This document shows positions 18,912-28,539 of a DNA stretch of 64,000 nucleotides, in pieces. The stretch spans positions 1 to 64,000 of the forward strand of contig NZ_LGDW01000119.1 in NCBI RefSeq assembly GCF_001280005.1, in the 5' to 3' direction. This DNA comes from Streptomyces sp. NRRL WC-3618. GTDB taxonomy: Bacteria > Actinomycetota > Actinomycetes > Streptomycetales > Streptomycetaceae. The notes below the pieces were generated by a model. The model did no database searches. It had not been told where the DNA came from and saw only the letters and a program-made list of their open reading frames with translations. Within the stretch, counting starts at the first letter, position 1; every line of letters starts with the position of its first letter. Made by a program: the position numbers and the translations under genes.

Positions 18912-21605
18912 TTGTCACCGATGTCGAGCCGACGCGGCACCCTGTTGATCGGACGCGAGGAAGAGCTCGAACAACTCGGCGCGGCACTGCGTGCCGCCGG
19001 CCGTCAGGGGCAACTGCTGGTCGTGGACGGGTGTTTCGGGACGGGCAAGACCGCACTGGTCGAGACGGCGCTGCGCACGGCCTCGACCGACAACCAGCTC
19101 GTCATCCGGCTGTGGCCGGGAGCGCGGGGCTCTGCGGGGATCGACGTCCTGCTGGATCAGGTCTGCGACACTCTGATCAAGGAAACCGGCACGGGATCAC
19201 GGGCACTGGTGATGGCGGTCCGGCGCAGACAGACCCAGGCGGCACGGGAAGGCCGGCAGAACCTCCCCCTGATGCTGGAGGCCCTGTCGGCCCTGGTGCA
19301 GGCCGCCGGGACCCGGCCGATGGCGGTGGTGCTCGACGACGCCCACCTCGTCAAGGACGAAGACCTGGGCGCGGTGAGCGGACTGCTGCAGGGCCTGCGC
19401 TCCGCCGGAGCATGCGTGGTGATCTGCGGGGCGATGGGGGCGGTGGGCCCGAGCGGGGCCACGGGGCTCGGTGTGACGGCCGACCGGGTGCTGCGCCTGC
19501 CGCCGCTCAGCCGGGAGCAGAGCGCCGCCCTGATCGCGCGCCGCCTCGGAATGCCGGCGGCCGACGACCTGGTGGCCGCGGTCCGCCGGGGCCTGGGCAT
19601 GGTCGCGGGCTTCCCCGGGCCACTGCTCGACGCGATCGGCTCCTTACAGGACCACGACCGGCTGGTCGTCGTCGACGGGCGCGCCTATCTGGGCGATCCG
19701 GCCACTCCGATACCCATGCCCCGCTTCCGCACGGAACTGCTGAAGTGGCTGCCGGACGTCGACTCGCACGCGTCGGACCGCGACCTCTGGCCCGGTGCGG
19801 TGCTGGCCCTGCTCACCCGACTGACCGCGGCCGGGGAGACGACCGTGGACGACTTCCTGAACCTGGCACGCGAACTGGGCACCACCACAGACCGTTTGGG
19901 ACGCGACCTCGACACCCTCGCCGGCCTCGGCCTCGTCGCCGTCGCCGACGGAGGGCGGCTGACCTGCGCCATCCCCGCGATCGCCGCCGAGCTCCCGGCC
20001 CATCACACGGACATCCGCCTCGCCCGGCTGCACGCCCGGCTGGTGCTCGACGCGACCCGGGGAGCATGGGAGGGCGTCCGACTTCCCGCCCCCCGCCTCA
20101 TCGACCATGCCCTGGCCGCCGGGCCCGAACTGCCCGCCCCGCTGCGCACCGGACTGCTGCTGGCAGCCACCCGCGAGGGCGGCGGCCGGCAGCCGCACCG
20201 CGCCCTGCGCGCATGCCGCGTCCTGCTGCAGACGCTGCCTCCCGACGACACGCGGCTGCCGCAGCTCCTGGCGGCCGCCGTGCCCCTGATGCTCCGTCAC
20301 GGCAGCCCCGCCGACCTGCTCGCCCTCGGCGACCGGTTGCTTCCCCACCTCGCCGAGAGCACCTCCGAACCCCACTCGGCCCGGGCGCTGCTCGCCTCGG
20401 CCCGGGCGCTGGCCGCCGCCCACGACCAGTGGCTGGGCACCCGCGCCGCGGCCGATCACGACTCCTGGGCCGGCCCTGTCCCGGTCGATGGGATCGGACT
20501 GTTGCGGCGTGCGCTGGGCCGTGCTCGCACCGAACATGGGGACGGCCCGCGGTCCGCTCTCCTCGAACGGCTGCGGGAGGCGCTGGCACTCGGTGACCTG
20601 GCGAGCGCGTGGGAGATGCTGCCGGAGGAGCATGGCACCGTGTTCCCGGAGAGTCCCGTGCACATCCACCAATCCCTTGTCCGCGAGTACCTCACCGGAT
20701 CCTGGGCCACCGCACTCGCCTTGGCGGGCAGCCTGGAGGCGACCCCGGGCGCCACCGGGCACGGCCCGCTGTACGCGTACAGCCGCAGTCTCGCCGCAGA
20801 GATCTGCCGACGGCAGGGCGAGAACGCGCGGGCGCAGGCTTGGCTGGACCGGGTCACGGATGGCGCGGGCCGCCTGCCGCTGCTGAGCTGGGCCCGGATG
20901 GGACTGCTGTACAGCCGAGGTGACACGGCGGGCGCGTGGCGGCAGGGCCGAAGGGACTGCCAGGCGCTGTGGCGCGGTGGCCTTACCGCCGGATTGGAGA
21001 GACCCCTGCTGCGGCTGCTGTCCTATGCGGTGCGTGACACGGAGGGCGCTACCGCTGTCCGAGGCGCCCTGGAGCTGCTGGAGGAGCTCGACCGGGCCGC
21101 TCCCTCACGGCTGACCCGGGCCGGCACGCTGCTCGGGCGCGGTATCGCGGCGGACGACGTGGACAGCGCCATGGAGGGCTTCGGCGTGCTGGCCGACGAC
21201 GGAGGGCGGCAACTGTCCTTCAGCACCGCGGTGTGGCTGCTGCGGCGGACCCGTGAGCAGAAGTGGCTCCAGGAGGCCTGGCGGCAGAGCGAGGGCATGT
21301 CCAGTCGACCGGCCCGGGAGGCTCTCGTCCGGCTCGCCGGCGACTTCGGTCTGACCGTGCCGCAGCCGAGAGACGAACGTCCCCTTCTGGGCCGGCTGGA
21401 TCTGAGGATCATCGAGATGGTCGTCGCCGGGCAGACCAACCGGCAGATCGCGGCCACGCTCAGGCGCAGCGAGAAGAGCGTCGAGGCGTATCTCGCCAAG
21501 ATCTTCAAGCTCACCGGCTGCCGCTCCCGCGTGGAACTGGCCACCGCGAGGCTCGGCGGCGGCCTTTCGCGGACCGCCGCTTCGCAATGGCACTCGGCGA
21601 CCTGA
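18912..21605 (+). CDS. LAL-type LuxR-family regulator with TTA codon
   Basis: An 897-residue regulator with Walker A (DGCFGTGKTALVE), Walker B-like (PMAVVLDDAHLVKD) and a C-terminal LuxR helix-turn-helix (VVAGQTNRQIAATLRRSEKSVEAYLAKIFKLTG). The TTG start at 18912 has GGAGG nine bases upstream; ATG at 18921 is an alternative. Codon 245 (19644-19646) is TTA, the rare leucine codon read by the bldA tRNA, so translation is probably developmentally limited. Similar overall architecture to the divergent gene suggests an old duplication. Confidence 0.87.
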   Translation: MSPMSSRRGTLLIGREEELEQLGAALRAAGRQGQLLVVDGCFGTGKTALVETALRTASTDNQLVIRLWPGARGSAGIDVLLDQVCDTLIKETGTGSRALVMAVRRRQTQAAREGRQNLPLMLEALSALVQAAGTRPMAVVLDDAHLVKDEDLGAVSGLLQGLRSAGACVVICGAMGAVGPSGATGLGVTADRVLRLPPLSREQSAALIARRLGMPAADDLVAAVRRGLGMVAGFPGPLLDAIGSLQDHDRLVVVDGRAYLGDPATPIPMPRFRTELLKWLPDVDSHASDRDLWPGAVLALLTRLTAAGETTVDDFLNLARELGTTTDRLGRDLDTLAGLGLVAVADGGRLTCAIPAIAAELPAHHTDIRLARLHARLVLDATRGAWEGVRLPAPRLIDHALAAGPELPAPLRTGLLLAATREGGGRQPHRALRACRVLLQTLPPDDTRLPQLLAAAVPLMLRHGSPADLLALGDRLLPHLAESTSEPHSARALLASARALAAAHDQWLGTRAAADHDSWAGPVPVDGIGLLRRALGRARTEHGDGPRSALLERLREALALGDLASAWEMLPEEHGTVFPESPVHIHQSLVREYLTGSWATALALAGSLEATPGATGHGPLYAYSRSLAAEICRRQGENARAQAWLDRVTDGAGRLPLLSWARMGLLYSRGDTAGAWRQGRRDCQALWRGGLTAGLERPLLRLLSYAVRDTEGATAVRGALELLEELDRAAPSRLTRAGTLLGRGIAADDVDSAMEGFGVLADDGGRQLSFSTAVWLLRRTREQKWLQEAWRQSEGMSSRPAREALVRLAGDFGLTVPQPRDERPLLGRLDLRIIEMVVAGQTNRQIAATLRRSEKSVEAYLAKIFKLTGCRSRVELATARLGGGLSRTAASQWHSAT

Positions 21606-21780
21606 TGTGCGGCTGCCGCCCGTGGGCTGGCGAAAACGTGTGGCGCAAAGACAACTGATCACGTGTGTGACTTTTCCCTACAACCGGTCGGCCGGGCGCA
21701 CGAAGAGTGCGACAGCCGTGATTCCTGTGCCACCATCGACTGCGTTCGGAGGGTTCTTGCTGTTGAACCGGGAGACCTTC

Positions 21781-22257
21781 ATGCCTGCTCTGCGAGTGGC
21801 GGTCCACGCGGAGGACGCCTTCTCCTTCCTCGGGCTCGTCGGCTCGCTGGAGGACCCGCCCGGCACCGCGTTGGTCGGCCCTGCTTCGGGTGAGGAGACC
21901 GGCGTCCCCGTCGTGTCCCGGCTTTCGGGTTTCTCATCATCGTCGGCAGCGTACGGAAGGCCAACCACTGGGAGACCTTCGGATTCGGAGTTCGCGCGAT
22001 AATGCGGCGCGCCGACTTCACCAGGGAAGGAAATTCTGGCGACCATCGACCTCGTGGCGGACGGTCAGACCGCACATTCTCGCCCCGCGCACTCTTGCCG
22101 CTTCGGGTCTTTCCCTGAGGATAATCGACGTTCCGTGGACGGCGGTCGACGGGTACGGCAACGTAGGTATATCCAAGGAATTGACCTATTCCGAACGCAC
22201 CATCCAGAACGCGCCATCCGGACGTTTTCTACGGCCTGCTGAAACGCCTCCGGCGGT
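21781..22257 (+). pseudogene. Frameshifted NarL/LuxR response-regulator remnant
   Basis: Pieces of one response regulator appear in successive frames. The start MPALRVAVHAEDAFSFLGL is at 21781. FLIIVGSVRKANHWETFGFGVRAI is at about 21931-22005. ILATIDLVADGQTAH follows after a frame change, and RIIDVPWTAV with GISKELTYSERTIQN (the LuxR recognition-helix region) comes after another. At least three shifts separate them and no single frame is open. The 21606-21780 stretch before it holds no recognisable gene. Confidence 0.6.
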
Positions 22258-23562
22258 TCAGGAGCCGGTCAGCAGCGCGAAGTTGTCGATGCCGAGCCAG
22301 AGTGCCACAGTCAGCCCGGCGAAACTCAGAATTGCTGCGGCGAAGCGCTGCCACGATACTCCCGCGAACCGGCGGCTGACGCGGACGACCGACAGCGCGG
22401 CGGCGGCCTGGAGCGCCACGATGCCCAGCGTGCCCAGGCCCAGCATGGTGGTGGTCATCCCGGTGTACGGATCTCGGCCGGCCAGAGCGAACCCCGCGAC
22501 CGCGGCGACGTTGAGCGCCGTCTGCACCAGTCCCGCCCGGTACGGCGAGGCGTGCCGAGGGTGCGACTCCGCGAGCGGAGCGGGCAGCAGACGGTCGCCG
22601 GCGAGGGTCTGGGCGTACCGGTTGGCGGCGCTGTGCAGCGCGAGGGTGGCGGCGAACAGGCTGGTGCAGAGCATGATCTGCATGCCCGTGGCGGCGGCCG
22701 AGCCCAGATAGGTGTCGGTGAGGGCGAAAAAGAGCCCGCCGAGCTGCCGGCCCGCCTCCTCGCGCACTTCGCCCACGCCCAGGGCGCCGACCGCGATCCA
22801 GCTGGTGAGCGCGTAGAACACGGTGATGAGGGCCACCGCGACATAGGTGGCGCGCACGACGCTGCGGCGCGGGTCCCTCGCCTCCTTGCCGTACAGCGCG
22901 GCGGACTCGAACCCGATGAACGAGATGGCGGCGAACATCACCGACACGCCGAAGCCGGGGCCGAACACCTCGTGCGGCGCGAACGACGCGGCAGGGAGAG
23001 CCGACGGGATTCCGTCACGGACGACGACGGCGACGTCCAGGGCGCACAGGATCGCCAGCTCGCCCACCATCATCACGGCCACGGTGCGCGCCCCGGACCC
23101 GATCTCGCGGTACCCGAGCCAGCCGACCGCGGCCGCACCGGCCAGCGCACAGACCCACCACGTCAGATGCGCGCCGTGGTCGGCCAGCGCCAGCGAGGTG
23201 AAGTAGCCGAAGGCCCCGAGCAGTCCGATCGTCGCGAGGTTGTAGGCGGCGACGGCGACATACCCGCTGACCACGCTCATCGGGCGGCCGAGCCCCTCCA
23301 TGGCGGCGGAGTAGAAGCCGCCGTGACCGCCGGTCCGGCGGGCGATCACGGCGTAACCGGCGGAGAAGCACAGCAGGACGAGTCCCGTCAGCACGAATGC
23401 GGCCGGAACCCCGGCGCCGTTTCCGAACGCGAACGCCAGCGGAACGGTGCCGGCCATCGCTGACAGCGGAGCGGCCGCGGAGACGATGAGATAGACGATG
23501 TGCCGGGTGGTGAGTGTCGGCGATCGTGTGGTCACCGTATTCGACGGAGCATGGTCGAGCAT
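22258..23562 (-). CDS. APC-superfamily amino-acid permease
   Basis: A 434-residue membrane protein with about twelve hydrophobic segments. The consensus start LTTRHIVYLIVSAAAPLSAMAG and the FIGFESAALYGKEARDPRRSV segment (substrate-site region and the conserved E-A-x-x-P loop) are typical of APC amino-acid transporters. ATG at 23562 follows GAGGAG by five bases. It lies between the regulators and the SARP gene; whether it imports a precursor such as serine or exports something cannot be told from sequence. No SARP-type repeat array precedes it. Confidence 0.85.
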   Translation of the reverse strand: MLDHAPSNTVTTRSPTLTTRHIVYLIVSAAAPLSAMAGTVPLAFAFGNGAGVPAAFVLTGLVLLCFSAGYAVIARRTGGHGGFYSAAMEGLGRPMSVVSGYVAVAAYNLATIGLLGAFGYFTSLALADHGAHLTWWVCALAGAAAVGWLGYREIGSGARTVAVMMVGELAILCALDVAVVVRDGIPSALPAASFAPHEVFGPGFGVSVMFAAISFIGFESAALYGKEARDPRRSVVRATYVAVALITVFYALTSWIAVGALGVGEVREEAGRQLGGLFFALTDTYLGSAAATGMQIMLCTSLFAATLALHSAANRYAQTLAGDRLLPAPLAESHPRHASPYRAGLVQTALNVAAVAGFALAGRDPYTGMTTTMLGLGTLGIVALQAAAALSVVRVSRRFAGVSWQRFAAAILSFAGLTVALWLGIDNFALLTGS

Positions 23563-23849
23563 TATTCTCCTCGGAGTGTCAAGGTAATGGAATGCATGAC
23601 TGGAATCGGGTTTACGGGCCCGATTCTCGACTCTGTGCTTCAACGGTGGAATGCCAATTAACTCTCGGGCAATGGAGGTGGGCGACTGCCTGATGAAGCC
23701 GACGCAGCTGCCTGTATGGAGACGTGCTCCGAGTTGAATCGGCCAATAACGACTCCGACCCCCGTGGTCCTCTTGCCTTCGGCTTGGCGCGTTGCATTAA
23801 TTGACCCGTACACGAAGACGCGCTGTGCGGGTGTGATCGGAGAAAAGCA

Positions 23850-24755
23850 GTGTTTCAGCAGGTTGCAGAGAATGTGAATCGTCCCAAGAGTGCGAGTATG
23901 TTGAGCTTCAGGCTTCTCGGGCCGTTGGAAATACGGGTCGGGGAGCGCGTGAGCAGGCTCGCCGGCGCAAGGCAGCGGACCCTGCTGGCCGTTCTGCTCG
24001 TCGACAGCGGACGGCTGCTCCCCGTCGAGCAGCTTTACGACGAACTGTGGGGCGAGACACCGCCGCCGACGGTGGGTAACTCCTTACAGGCGCACGTCTA
24101 TCGGCTGAGGCGTACGCTCAATGAGCTGTCGGACAGTCCGGCGACCCGCCCCCGGCTGATCACCCGCCCCTCGGGCTACGTTCTGGAACTCAACGGGGCC
24201 ACCGTCGACACGGATGCCTTCCAACGGTCGATCTCCCTGGCCCGCTCCCTCATGCACACCGATCCGGCCGCCGCCCACGCCCTGTTCGAGGAGGCGCTGG
24301 AGCTCTGGCAGGGCGACCCGCTGCAGGACGTGGTCCAGGGACCGATGTGCCGCAGCGTCGCCCTCCAGTTGAAGGAGGAGTACCTCACCGCGGTCGAGGA
24401 CAAGCTGTCGCTCGGCATCGACATCGCCGACCCGGTCCGCACCATCGGCGAGCTCAAGCGCATGAGCGTCGCCCACCCCTGGCGCGAACGGATCACCGAA
24501 CTCCTCATGCTCGCCCTCTACCGGGCGGGCCGTCAGGCGGAGGCGCTCGAGACCTACAACTGCGCCCGTCGTAGGCTCGTCGAGGAGCTGGGCATCGAAC
24601 CCTCCATCCAACTGCGGCAGCGGCTGCGGGAGATCCTCAACCAGGTGCCCGGCGTGAGCGGTCATCTGAACGCGCACAGGTCCAGAATCCCGGGGGCCGG
24701 CCACGATCAGTCGCTCGTGGTGCCGTCCGGCAGGATGCGGCCGAAGCCCGCGTAG
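23850..24755 (+). CDS. SARP-family transcriptional activator (probable pathway-specific regulator)
   Basis: A 301-residue SARP: an OmpR-type winged helix ([20 protein letters not shown], then [17 protein letters not shown] and [13 protein letters not shown]) followed by a bacterial transcriptional activation domain ([13 protein letters not shown] to [20 protein letters not shown]). GTG at 23850 has GGAG seven bases upstream. Codon 79 (24084-24086) is TTA, implying bldA dependence. SARPs bind direct repeats at 11-bp spacing upstream of -10 boxes; seven such arrays precede the cluster transcripts. The 3' end overlaps serS convergently by 49 bp. The 23563-23849 gap holds divergent promoters for this gene and the permease. 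Confidence 0.92.
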   Translation: MFQQVAENVNRPKSASMLSFRLLGPLEIRVGERVSRLAGARQRTLLAVLLVDSGRLLPVEQLYDELWGETPPPTVGNSLQAHVYRLRRTLNELSDSPATRPRLITRPSGYVLELNGATVDTDAFQRSISLARSLMHTDPAAAHALFEEALELWQGDPLQDVVQGPMCRSVALQLKEEYLTAVEDKLSLGIDIADPVRTIGELKRMSVAHPWRERITELLMLALYRAGRQAEALETYNCARRRLVEELGIEPSIQLRQRLREILNQVPGVSGHLNAHRSRIPGAGHDQSLVVPSGRMRPKPA

Positions 24756-25987
24756 GGCACGAGAGCCTTGGGCAGCGCCACCGAACCGTCCGGCCGTACC
24801 CCCTGTTCGAGAAGCGCTGCCATCGTGCGTCCGATCGGCAGTGCGGAGCCGTTGAGTGTCACGACGGGTGATTTCCGGGAGCCCGGGCCGCGCAGGCGGA
24901 TGCCGGCCCGCCTCGCCTGGAAGGTGCCGCAGTCGGACACCGAGGAGATCTCCCGGAAGGCGCCGCCGCCCGGCATCCACACCTCGAGGTCGTATGTCAT
25001 CCGGGCCGAGAAGCCGAGATCCCCGGCCGGCAGCAGCACCACCCTGTACGTCAGCTCCAACGCCCGTAGGCATTCCTCGACATGGCTGACCATCAGCTCC
25101 AGTTCCCGCCGCGCGTCGTCCGGCGCGCACAGCCGGACCAGTTCCACCTTCTCGAACTGGTGCAGCCGCAGGATGCCCCGGCTGTCTCGGCCGTAGGAAC
25201 CCGCCTCGGCCCGGAAGCAGGGGGAGCGGGCGGTGACGGCGAGCGGCAGCTGCGCCGGGTCGAGCACCTCACCGGCGAACAGGTTCGTCAGCGGCACCTC
25301 GGCGGTGGGGATCAGCATGAGTTCCCGGTCGCCCACGCGCGTCGAGAACAGGTCCTCCTCGAACTTGGGTAGCTGCCCCGTGCCGGTCATCGTCTCCCGG
25401 GTCACCAGATACGGCACCGAGTACTCGGTGTAGTCGTGGGCGCCGGTGTGCAGGTCCAGGAAGAAGGCGGCCAGCGCCCGCTCCAGCCGGGCCCCGGCGC
25501 CGCGGGCCACCGAGAATCTGGCCCCGGACAGCCGGGCCGCGCGGTCGCCGTCCAGGATGCCCAGTGAGGCGCCGACCGCCGCGTGATGACGGGCCTCGTC
25601 CGCCGCGGCCGGCGGCGGGCCGCACCGGCGCACCTCCACCGCCTCGGCCTCGGTGCGCCCGTCGGGGACTTCGTCCAGCGGGATGTTCGGAATCGTCAGC
25701 AGCAGGTCGGAGAGGCGTTCTCGGGCGTCCCTGGAACGCGCCTCGGCCCTCTGTACCCGTTCCCGCAACACCCGGGCCGCCGCCCGCCGTTCCTCCGGGA
25801 CGACGTCCCGGCCGCCGCCCTTGGACGAGCGGTTGAGCTCCGCCCGCGCTCCGTCCATCTCCTCCGCCGCCGCGGTCCGCTCCCGGTACAGCGCCTCCAG
25901 CTCCTTCAGCCGCAGCGCGTAACCGCGCCGGGCGAGCCGGGCCACCGCATCCTCGCCCAGCGCCAGCAGCTCACGTGCATCGTGCAT
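24707..25987 (-). CDS. serS: Seryl-tRNA synthetase, cluster-associated copy (VlmL-like)
   Basis: A 426-residue class II synthetase. An N-terminal helical arm (about residues 25-110, rich in R, E and A) is the coiled coil that grips the long variable arm of tRNA-Ser. Catalytic motif 2 is [26 protein letters not shown] and motif 3 is [20 protein letters not shown] at 25987 has GGAAGGGA eight bases upstream. Last gene of the 11-gene operon, 41 bp after the KAS II gene. In valanimycin biosynthesis the cluster synthetase VlmL supplies Ser-tRNA to VlmA; a housekeeping serS should exist elsewhere. SerRS does not read the anticodon, which matters for the anticodon-less RNAs at 39635. Confidence 0.93.
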   Translation of the reverse strand: MHDARELLALGEDAVARLARRGYALRLKELEALYRERTAAAEEMDGARAELNRSSKGGGRDVVPEERRAAARVLRERVQRAEARSRDARERLSDLLLTIPNIPLDEVPDGRTEAEAVEVRRCGPPPAAADEARHHAAVGASLGILDGDRAARLSGARFSVARGAGARLERALAAFFLDLHTGAHDYTEYSVPYLVTRETMTGTGQLPKFEEDLFSTRVGDRELMLIPTAEVPLTNLFAGEVLDPAQLPLAVTARSPCFRAEAGSYGRDSRGILRLHQFEKVELVRLCAPDDARRELELMVSHVEECLRALELTYRVVLLPAGDLGFSARMTYDLEVWMPGGGAFREISSVSDCGTFQARRAGIRLRGPGSRKSPVVTLNGSALPIGRTMAALLEQGVRPDGSVALPKALVPYAGFGRILPDGTTSD

Positions 25988-26028
25988 CGCTTGTCCCTTC
26001 CTCTGCCGATATGCCAGGCCGGGCGCGT

Positions 26029-27252
26029 TCAGGCCGCCGCGATGGCGAGTACGGCGTTCTGCCCGCCGAAGCCGAAGGAGTTGCACAGTGCCAGCTCGGC
26101 CCTCGTCGCGGTGGCGGTGGTCGCGACCTCGATGTCGAGCCGTGGATCGAGGCAGGACAGACCCGCCGTCGGGGGCACCACTCCCTGTTCCAGGCTCAGC
26201 ACCGTCAGCGCGGCCTCCACCGCCCCGGCCGCACCCAGCAGATGCCCGGTCACCCCCTTGGTGGAGGTGACCAGCGGGCTCCCGGTCAGCACCCGGCTCA
26301 GCATCTGTCCCTCGGCCAGGTCGTTGAGCGGGGTCGACGTGCCGTGGGCGTTGACATGGCCGACCTCCGACGCGGCGGCGCCGGCGTCCGCCAGGGCCGC
26401 CCGCACCGCCGACTCGGCGCCCACACCCTGGGGATGCGGGCTCGTCACGTGGTGGGCGTCGGCGCTCGCCCCGTACCCCACCACCCGGCCCCTGACCCGG
26501 GCCGAGCGGGCGCGTGCGTCGGCGGCCCGCTCCAGCACCAGCACCCCGGCGCCCTCCGCGGCGACGAACCCGTCCCGCTCGACGTCGAAGGGCCGGGACG
26601 CGCTGTCCGGGTCGTGTTCCCGCGCGGACAGCGCGCCCATCTGCGCGAACCCGGCCATCACCAGCGGCGTGATCATCGCCTCGCTGCCGCCGGCCAGCAC
26701 GATGTCACAGCGGTCCAGCGTCAGCAGGTCCCGGGCGGTACCCACGGCAGTCGCGCCGGACGCGCAGGCGGTCGCCACCACCAGATTGGGTCCCCTGGCC
26801 CCCAGCGCGATGGCGAGCTGCCCGGCCAGCATGTTCGGCAGTTGCATGGGGAGCAGCAGCGGCGAGACCCGGCGCGCCTCCTCGGTGATCAGCACCAGGT
26901 GCTGTTCCTCCACGGTGCCCGGCCCGCCGTCGGCCGACCCCATGACCACACCGACCCGGGCGCCGTCCCAGGTCGCCGGGTCCAACCCGGCGTCCGCCAC
27001 CGCCTCCTGGGCCGCCACCAGAGCGAACTGCACGAACCGGTCCAGCCGCAGCGCCCGCCGGGCGCCGAGCAGGGCGTCGGCGTCGAACCCCGGCACCCGG
27101 CAGGACAGCCGTACGGAATTGCCTTCCAGCGTCGGGTCCAGGGCCGCCGTCGGCCGCCCCGCGAGCACCGCCGCCCAGGTGGCGGCGGTGCTCGTACCGG
27201 CCGGTGTCACCAGTCCCACACCGGTGACCGCGATGTCGGCACCGACGGTCAT
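26029..27252 (-). CDS. Beta-ketoacyl-ACP synthase II (FabF-like)
   Basis: A 407-residue condensing enzyme with the full triad: Cys in [13 protein letters not shown], His in [11 protein letters not shown] and His in [17 protein letters not shown]. It elongates acyl-ACP with malonyl-ACP. ATG at 27252 overlaps the ACP stop (ATGA). With the adjacent ACP and KAS III it forms a minimal dissociated fatty-acid set lacking reductases and dehydratase, which would be borrowed from primary metabolism. In this operon it most likely builds the alkyl chain that becomes the amine side of the azoxy product. Confidence 0.92.
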   Translation of the reverse strand: MTVGADIAVTGVGLVTPAGTSTAATWAAVLAGRPTAALDPTLEGNSVRLSCRVPGFDADALLGARRALRLDRFVQFALVAAQEAVADAGLDPATWDGARVGVVMGSADGGPGTVEEQHLVLITEEARRVSPLLLPMQLPNMLAGQLAIALGARGPNLVVATACASGATAVGTARDLLTLDRCDIVLAGGSEAMITPLVMAGFAQMGALSAREHDPDSASRPFDVERDGFVAAEGAGVLVLERAADARARSARVRGRVVGYGASADAHHVTSPHPQGVGAESAVRAALADAGAAASEVGHVNAHGTSTPLNDLAEGQMLSRVLTGSPLVTSTKGVTGHLLGAAGAVEAALTVLSLEQGVVPPTAGLSCLDPRLDIEVATTATATRAELALCNSFGFGGQNAVLAIAAA

Positions 27253-27479
27253 GCCGCGGCACTCCGCTCCTCCATCAGCCGGACCATGTCGCCGACGGTG
27301 GCCGCCTCCAGCAGCTCGTCGTCGCTGATGGTCAGCCCCAGCTCCTTCTCCAGCACGAGCGAGAGCTCCACCACAGCCAGCGAGTCCAGCTCGATGTCCT
27401 CCCGTGTGGCGTCGGGGGTGACGGTCTCCGGCGTCACCTTGAGCTTGCTGACGAGCATTTCCTTGAGGGTGTCGAACAT
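27249..27479 (-). CDS. Acyl carrier protein
   Basis: A 76-residue acyl carrier protein. The phosphopantetheine serine lies in IELDSLAVVEL and is followed by the acidic helix II (ELSLVLEKELG). Net acidic and of normal ACP length. It lies between KAS III and KAS II and is translationally coupled to the latter. It presumably carries the growing fatty chain; a different ACP (44683) serves the modular PKS. Confidence 0.93.
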   Translation of the reverse strand: MFDTLKEMLVSKLKVTPETVTPDATREDIELDSLAVVELSLVLEKELGLTISDDELLEAATVGDMVRLMEERSAAA

Positions 27480-27522
27480 GATCTCTCCCTTTGTCTGGTA
27501 AGTCGGTTGTCTGGTAAGTCGG

Positions 27523-28539
27523 TCATAGGGCCTTCACGTCGGGCCAGACCAGCGCGGTCGCCCCCCACGTGAGGCCGCCGCCGAACGCGGTCAGCAGCAG
27601 CCGGTGGCCGGCCGTCAGGGTGCCCTCGGCGGCGGCCTGCGCGAGCAGCACCGCGAGTGACGCCGCCCCGGTGTTGCCCACCCGCTCGATGTTGGACAGC
27701 CGTCGCTCGTGCGCGATGCCCAGGTCGTCGGCGACGGTGGCCAGGATGCGGGCGTTCGCCTGATGCGCGGCGAACCGGTCGGCCGCCGCCGGAGTGTCCC
27801 AGCCCGCCGCCTCGGCGGCCTGCCGGGACGAGGTGGTCATCCGTTCCACCGCGTGCCGGTACACCTCGCGTCCGGCCATCCGGAAGAACTCCTCGCCGGG
27901 CTCCGGCGCGACCCCCGAGGAGCGCTGCCGTGAGCCGCCCGCCGGTACCTGGATCAGTCGGTTCAGCCCGCCGTCGCTGCCCAGCACCACCCGGCCGACG
28001 GCGCCGGGCTCGCTCGCGTCCCCGGCCCGCAGGACGACGGCTCCGGCGCCGTCGGCGAAGATCACCGCGGTGCCGCGGTCCTGCGGATCGATGATCGTGG
28101 TGAACGCGTCGGCGGCGATCAGCAGCACCCGCTCGGCCGTGCCGGAGGCGATGAACCCGGCGGCCGCGGCGAGGCCGTACAGGAAGCCGCTGCACACCGC
28201 CGACACGTCGAACGCCGCGACACCGCCCAGCCCGAGCCGGTGGGCCACGTCCGGGGCGGTGGCCGGGCATGGCCGGTCGGGCGTGGTGGTGGCCAGCACG
28301 ACGGCGTCCGCGCCGCCGCCGGCCGACTCCAGTGCGCGCCGGCCCGCCTCGACCGCCAGGTCGGAGGTGGCGACCCCGGGCGCGACCATGTGCCGGGTCG
28401 CGATCCCGGTCCGGGAGCGGATCCACTCGTCGGACGTCTCGAGGCGGCGGGTCAGTTCCTCGTTGGTCACCACGTCCGGCGGCAGGTGACACCCGATCCC
28501 GGCGATGACCGCCGCCCGCCCGCCGGACGCACCGCTCAT
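27523..28539 (-). CDS. Beta-ketoacyl-ACP synthase III (FabH-like)
   Basis: A 338-residue KAS III. The N-terminal IAGIGCHLPPDVVTN, the active-site Cys in DVSAVCSGFLYGLA, His in AAHQANARIL and Asn in ERVGNTGAAS are all present. It starts chain synthesis by condensing an acyl-CoA with malonyl-ACP. The ATG at 28539 overlaps the diiron-protein stop (ATGA). Its starter preference would fix whether the chain is straight or branched; sequence alone does not tell. Confidence 0.92.
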   Translation of the reverse strand: MSGASGGRAAVIAGIGCHLPPDVVTNEELTRRLETSDEWIRSRTGIATRHMVAPGVATSDLAVEAGRRALESAGGGADAVVLATTTPDRPCPATAPDVAHRLGLGGVAAFDVSAVCSGFLYGLAAAAGFIASGTAERVLLIAADAFTTIIDPQDRGTAVIFADGAGAVVLRAGDASEPGAVGRVVLGSDGGLNRLIQVPAGGSRQRSSGVAPEPGEEFFRMAGREVYRHAVERMTTSSRQAAEAAGWDTPAAADRFAAHQANARILATVADDLGIAHERRLSNIERVGNTGAASLAVLLAQAAAEGTLTAGHRLLLTAFGGGLTWGATALVWPDVKAL

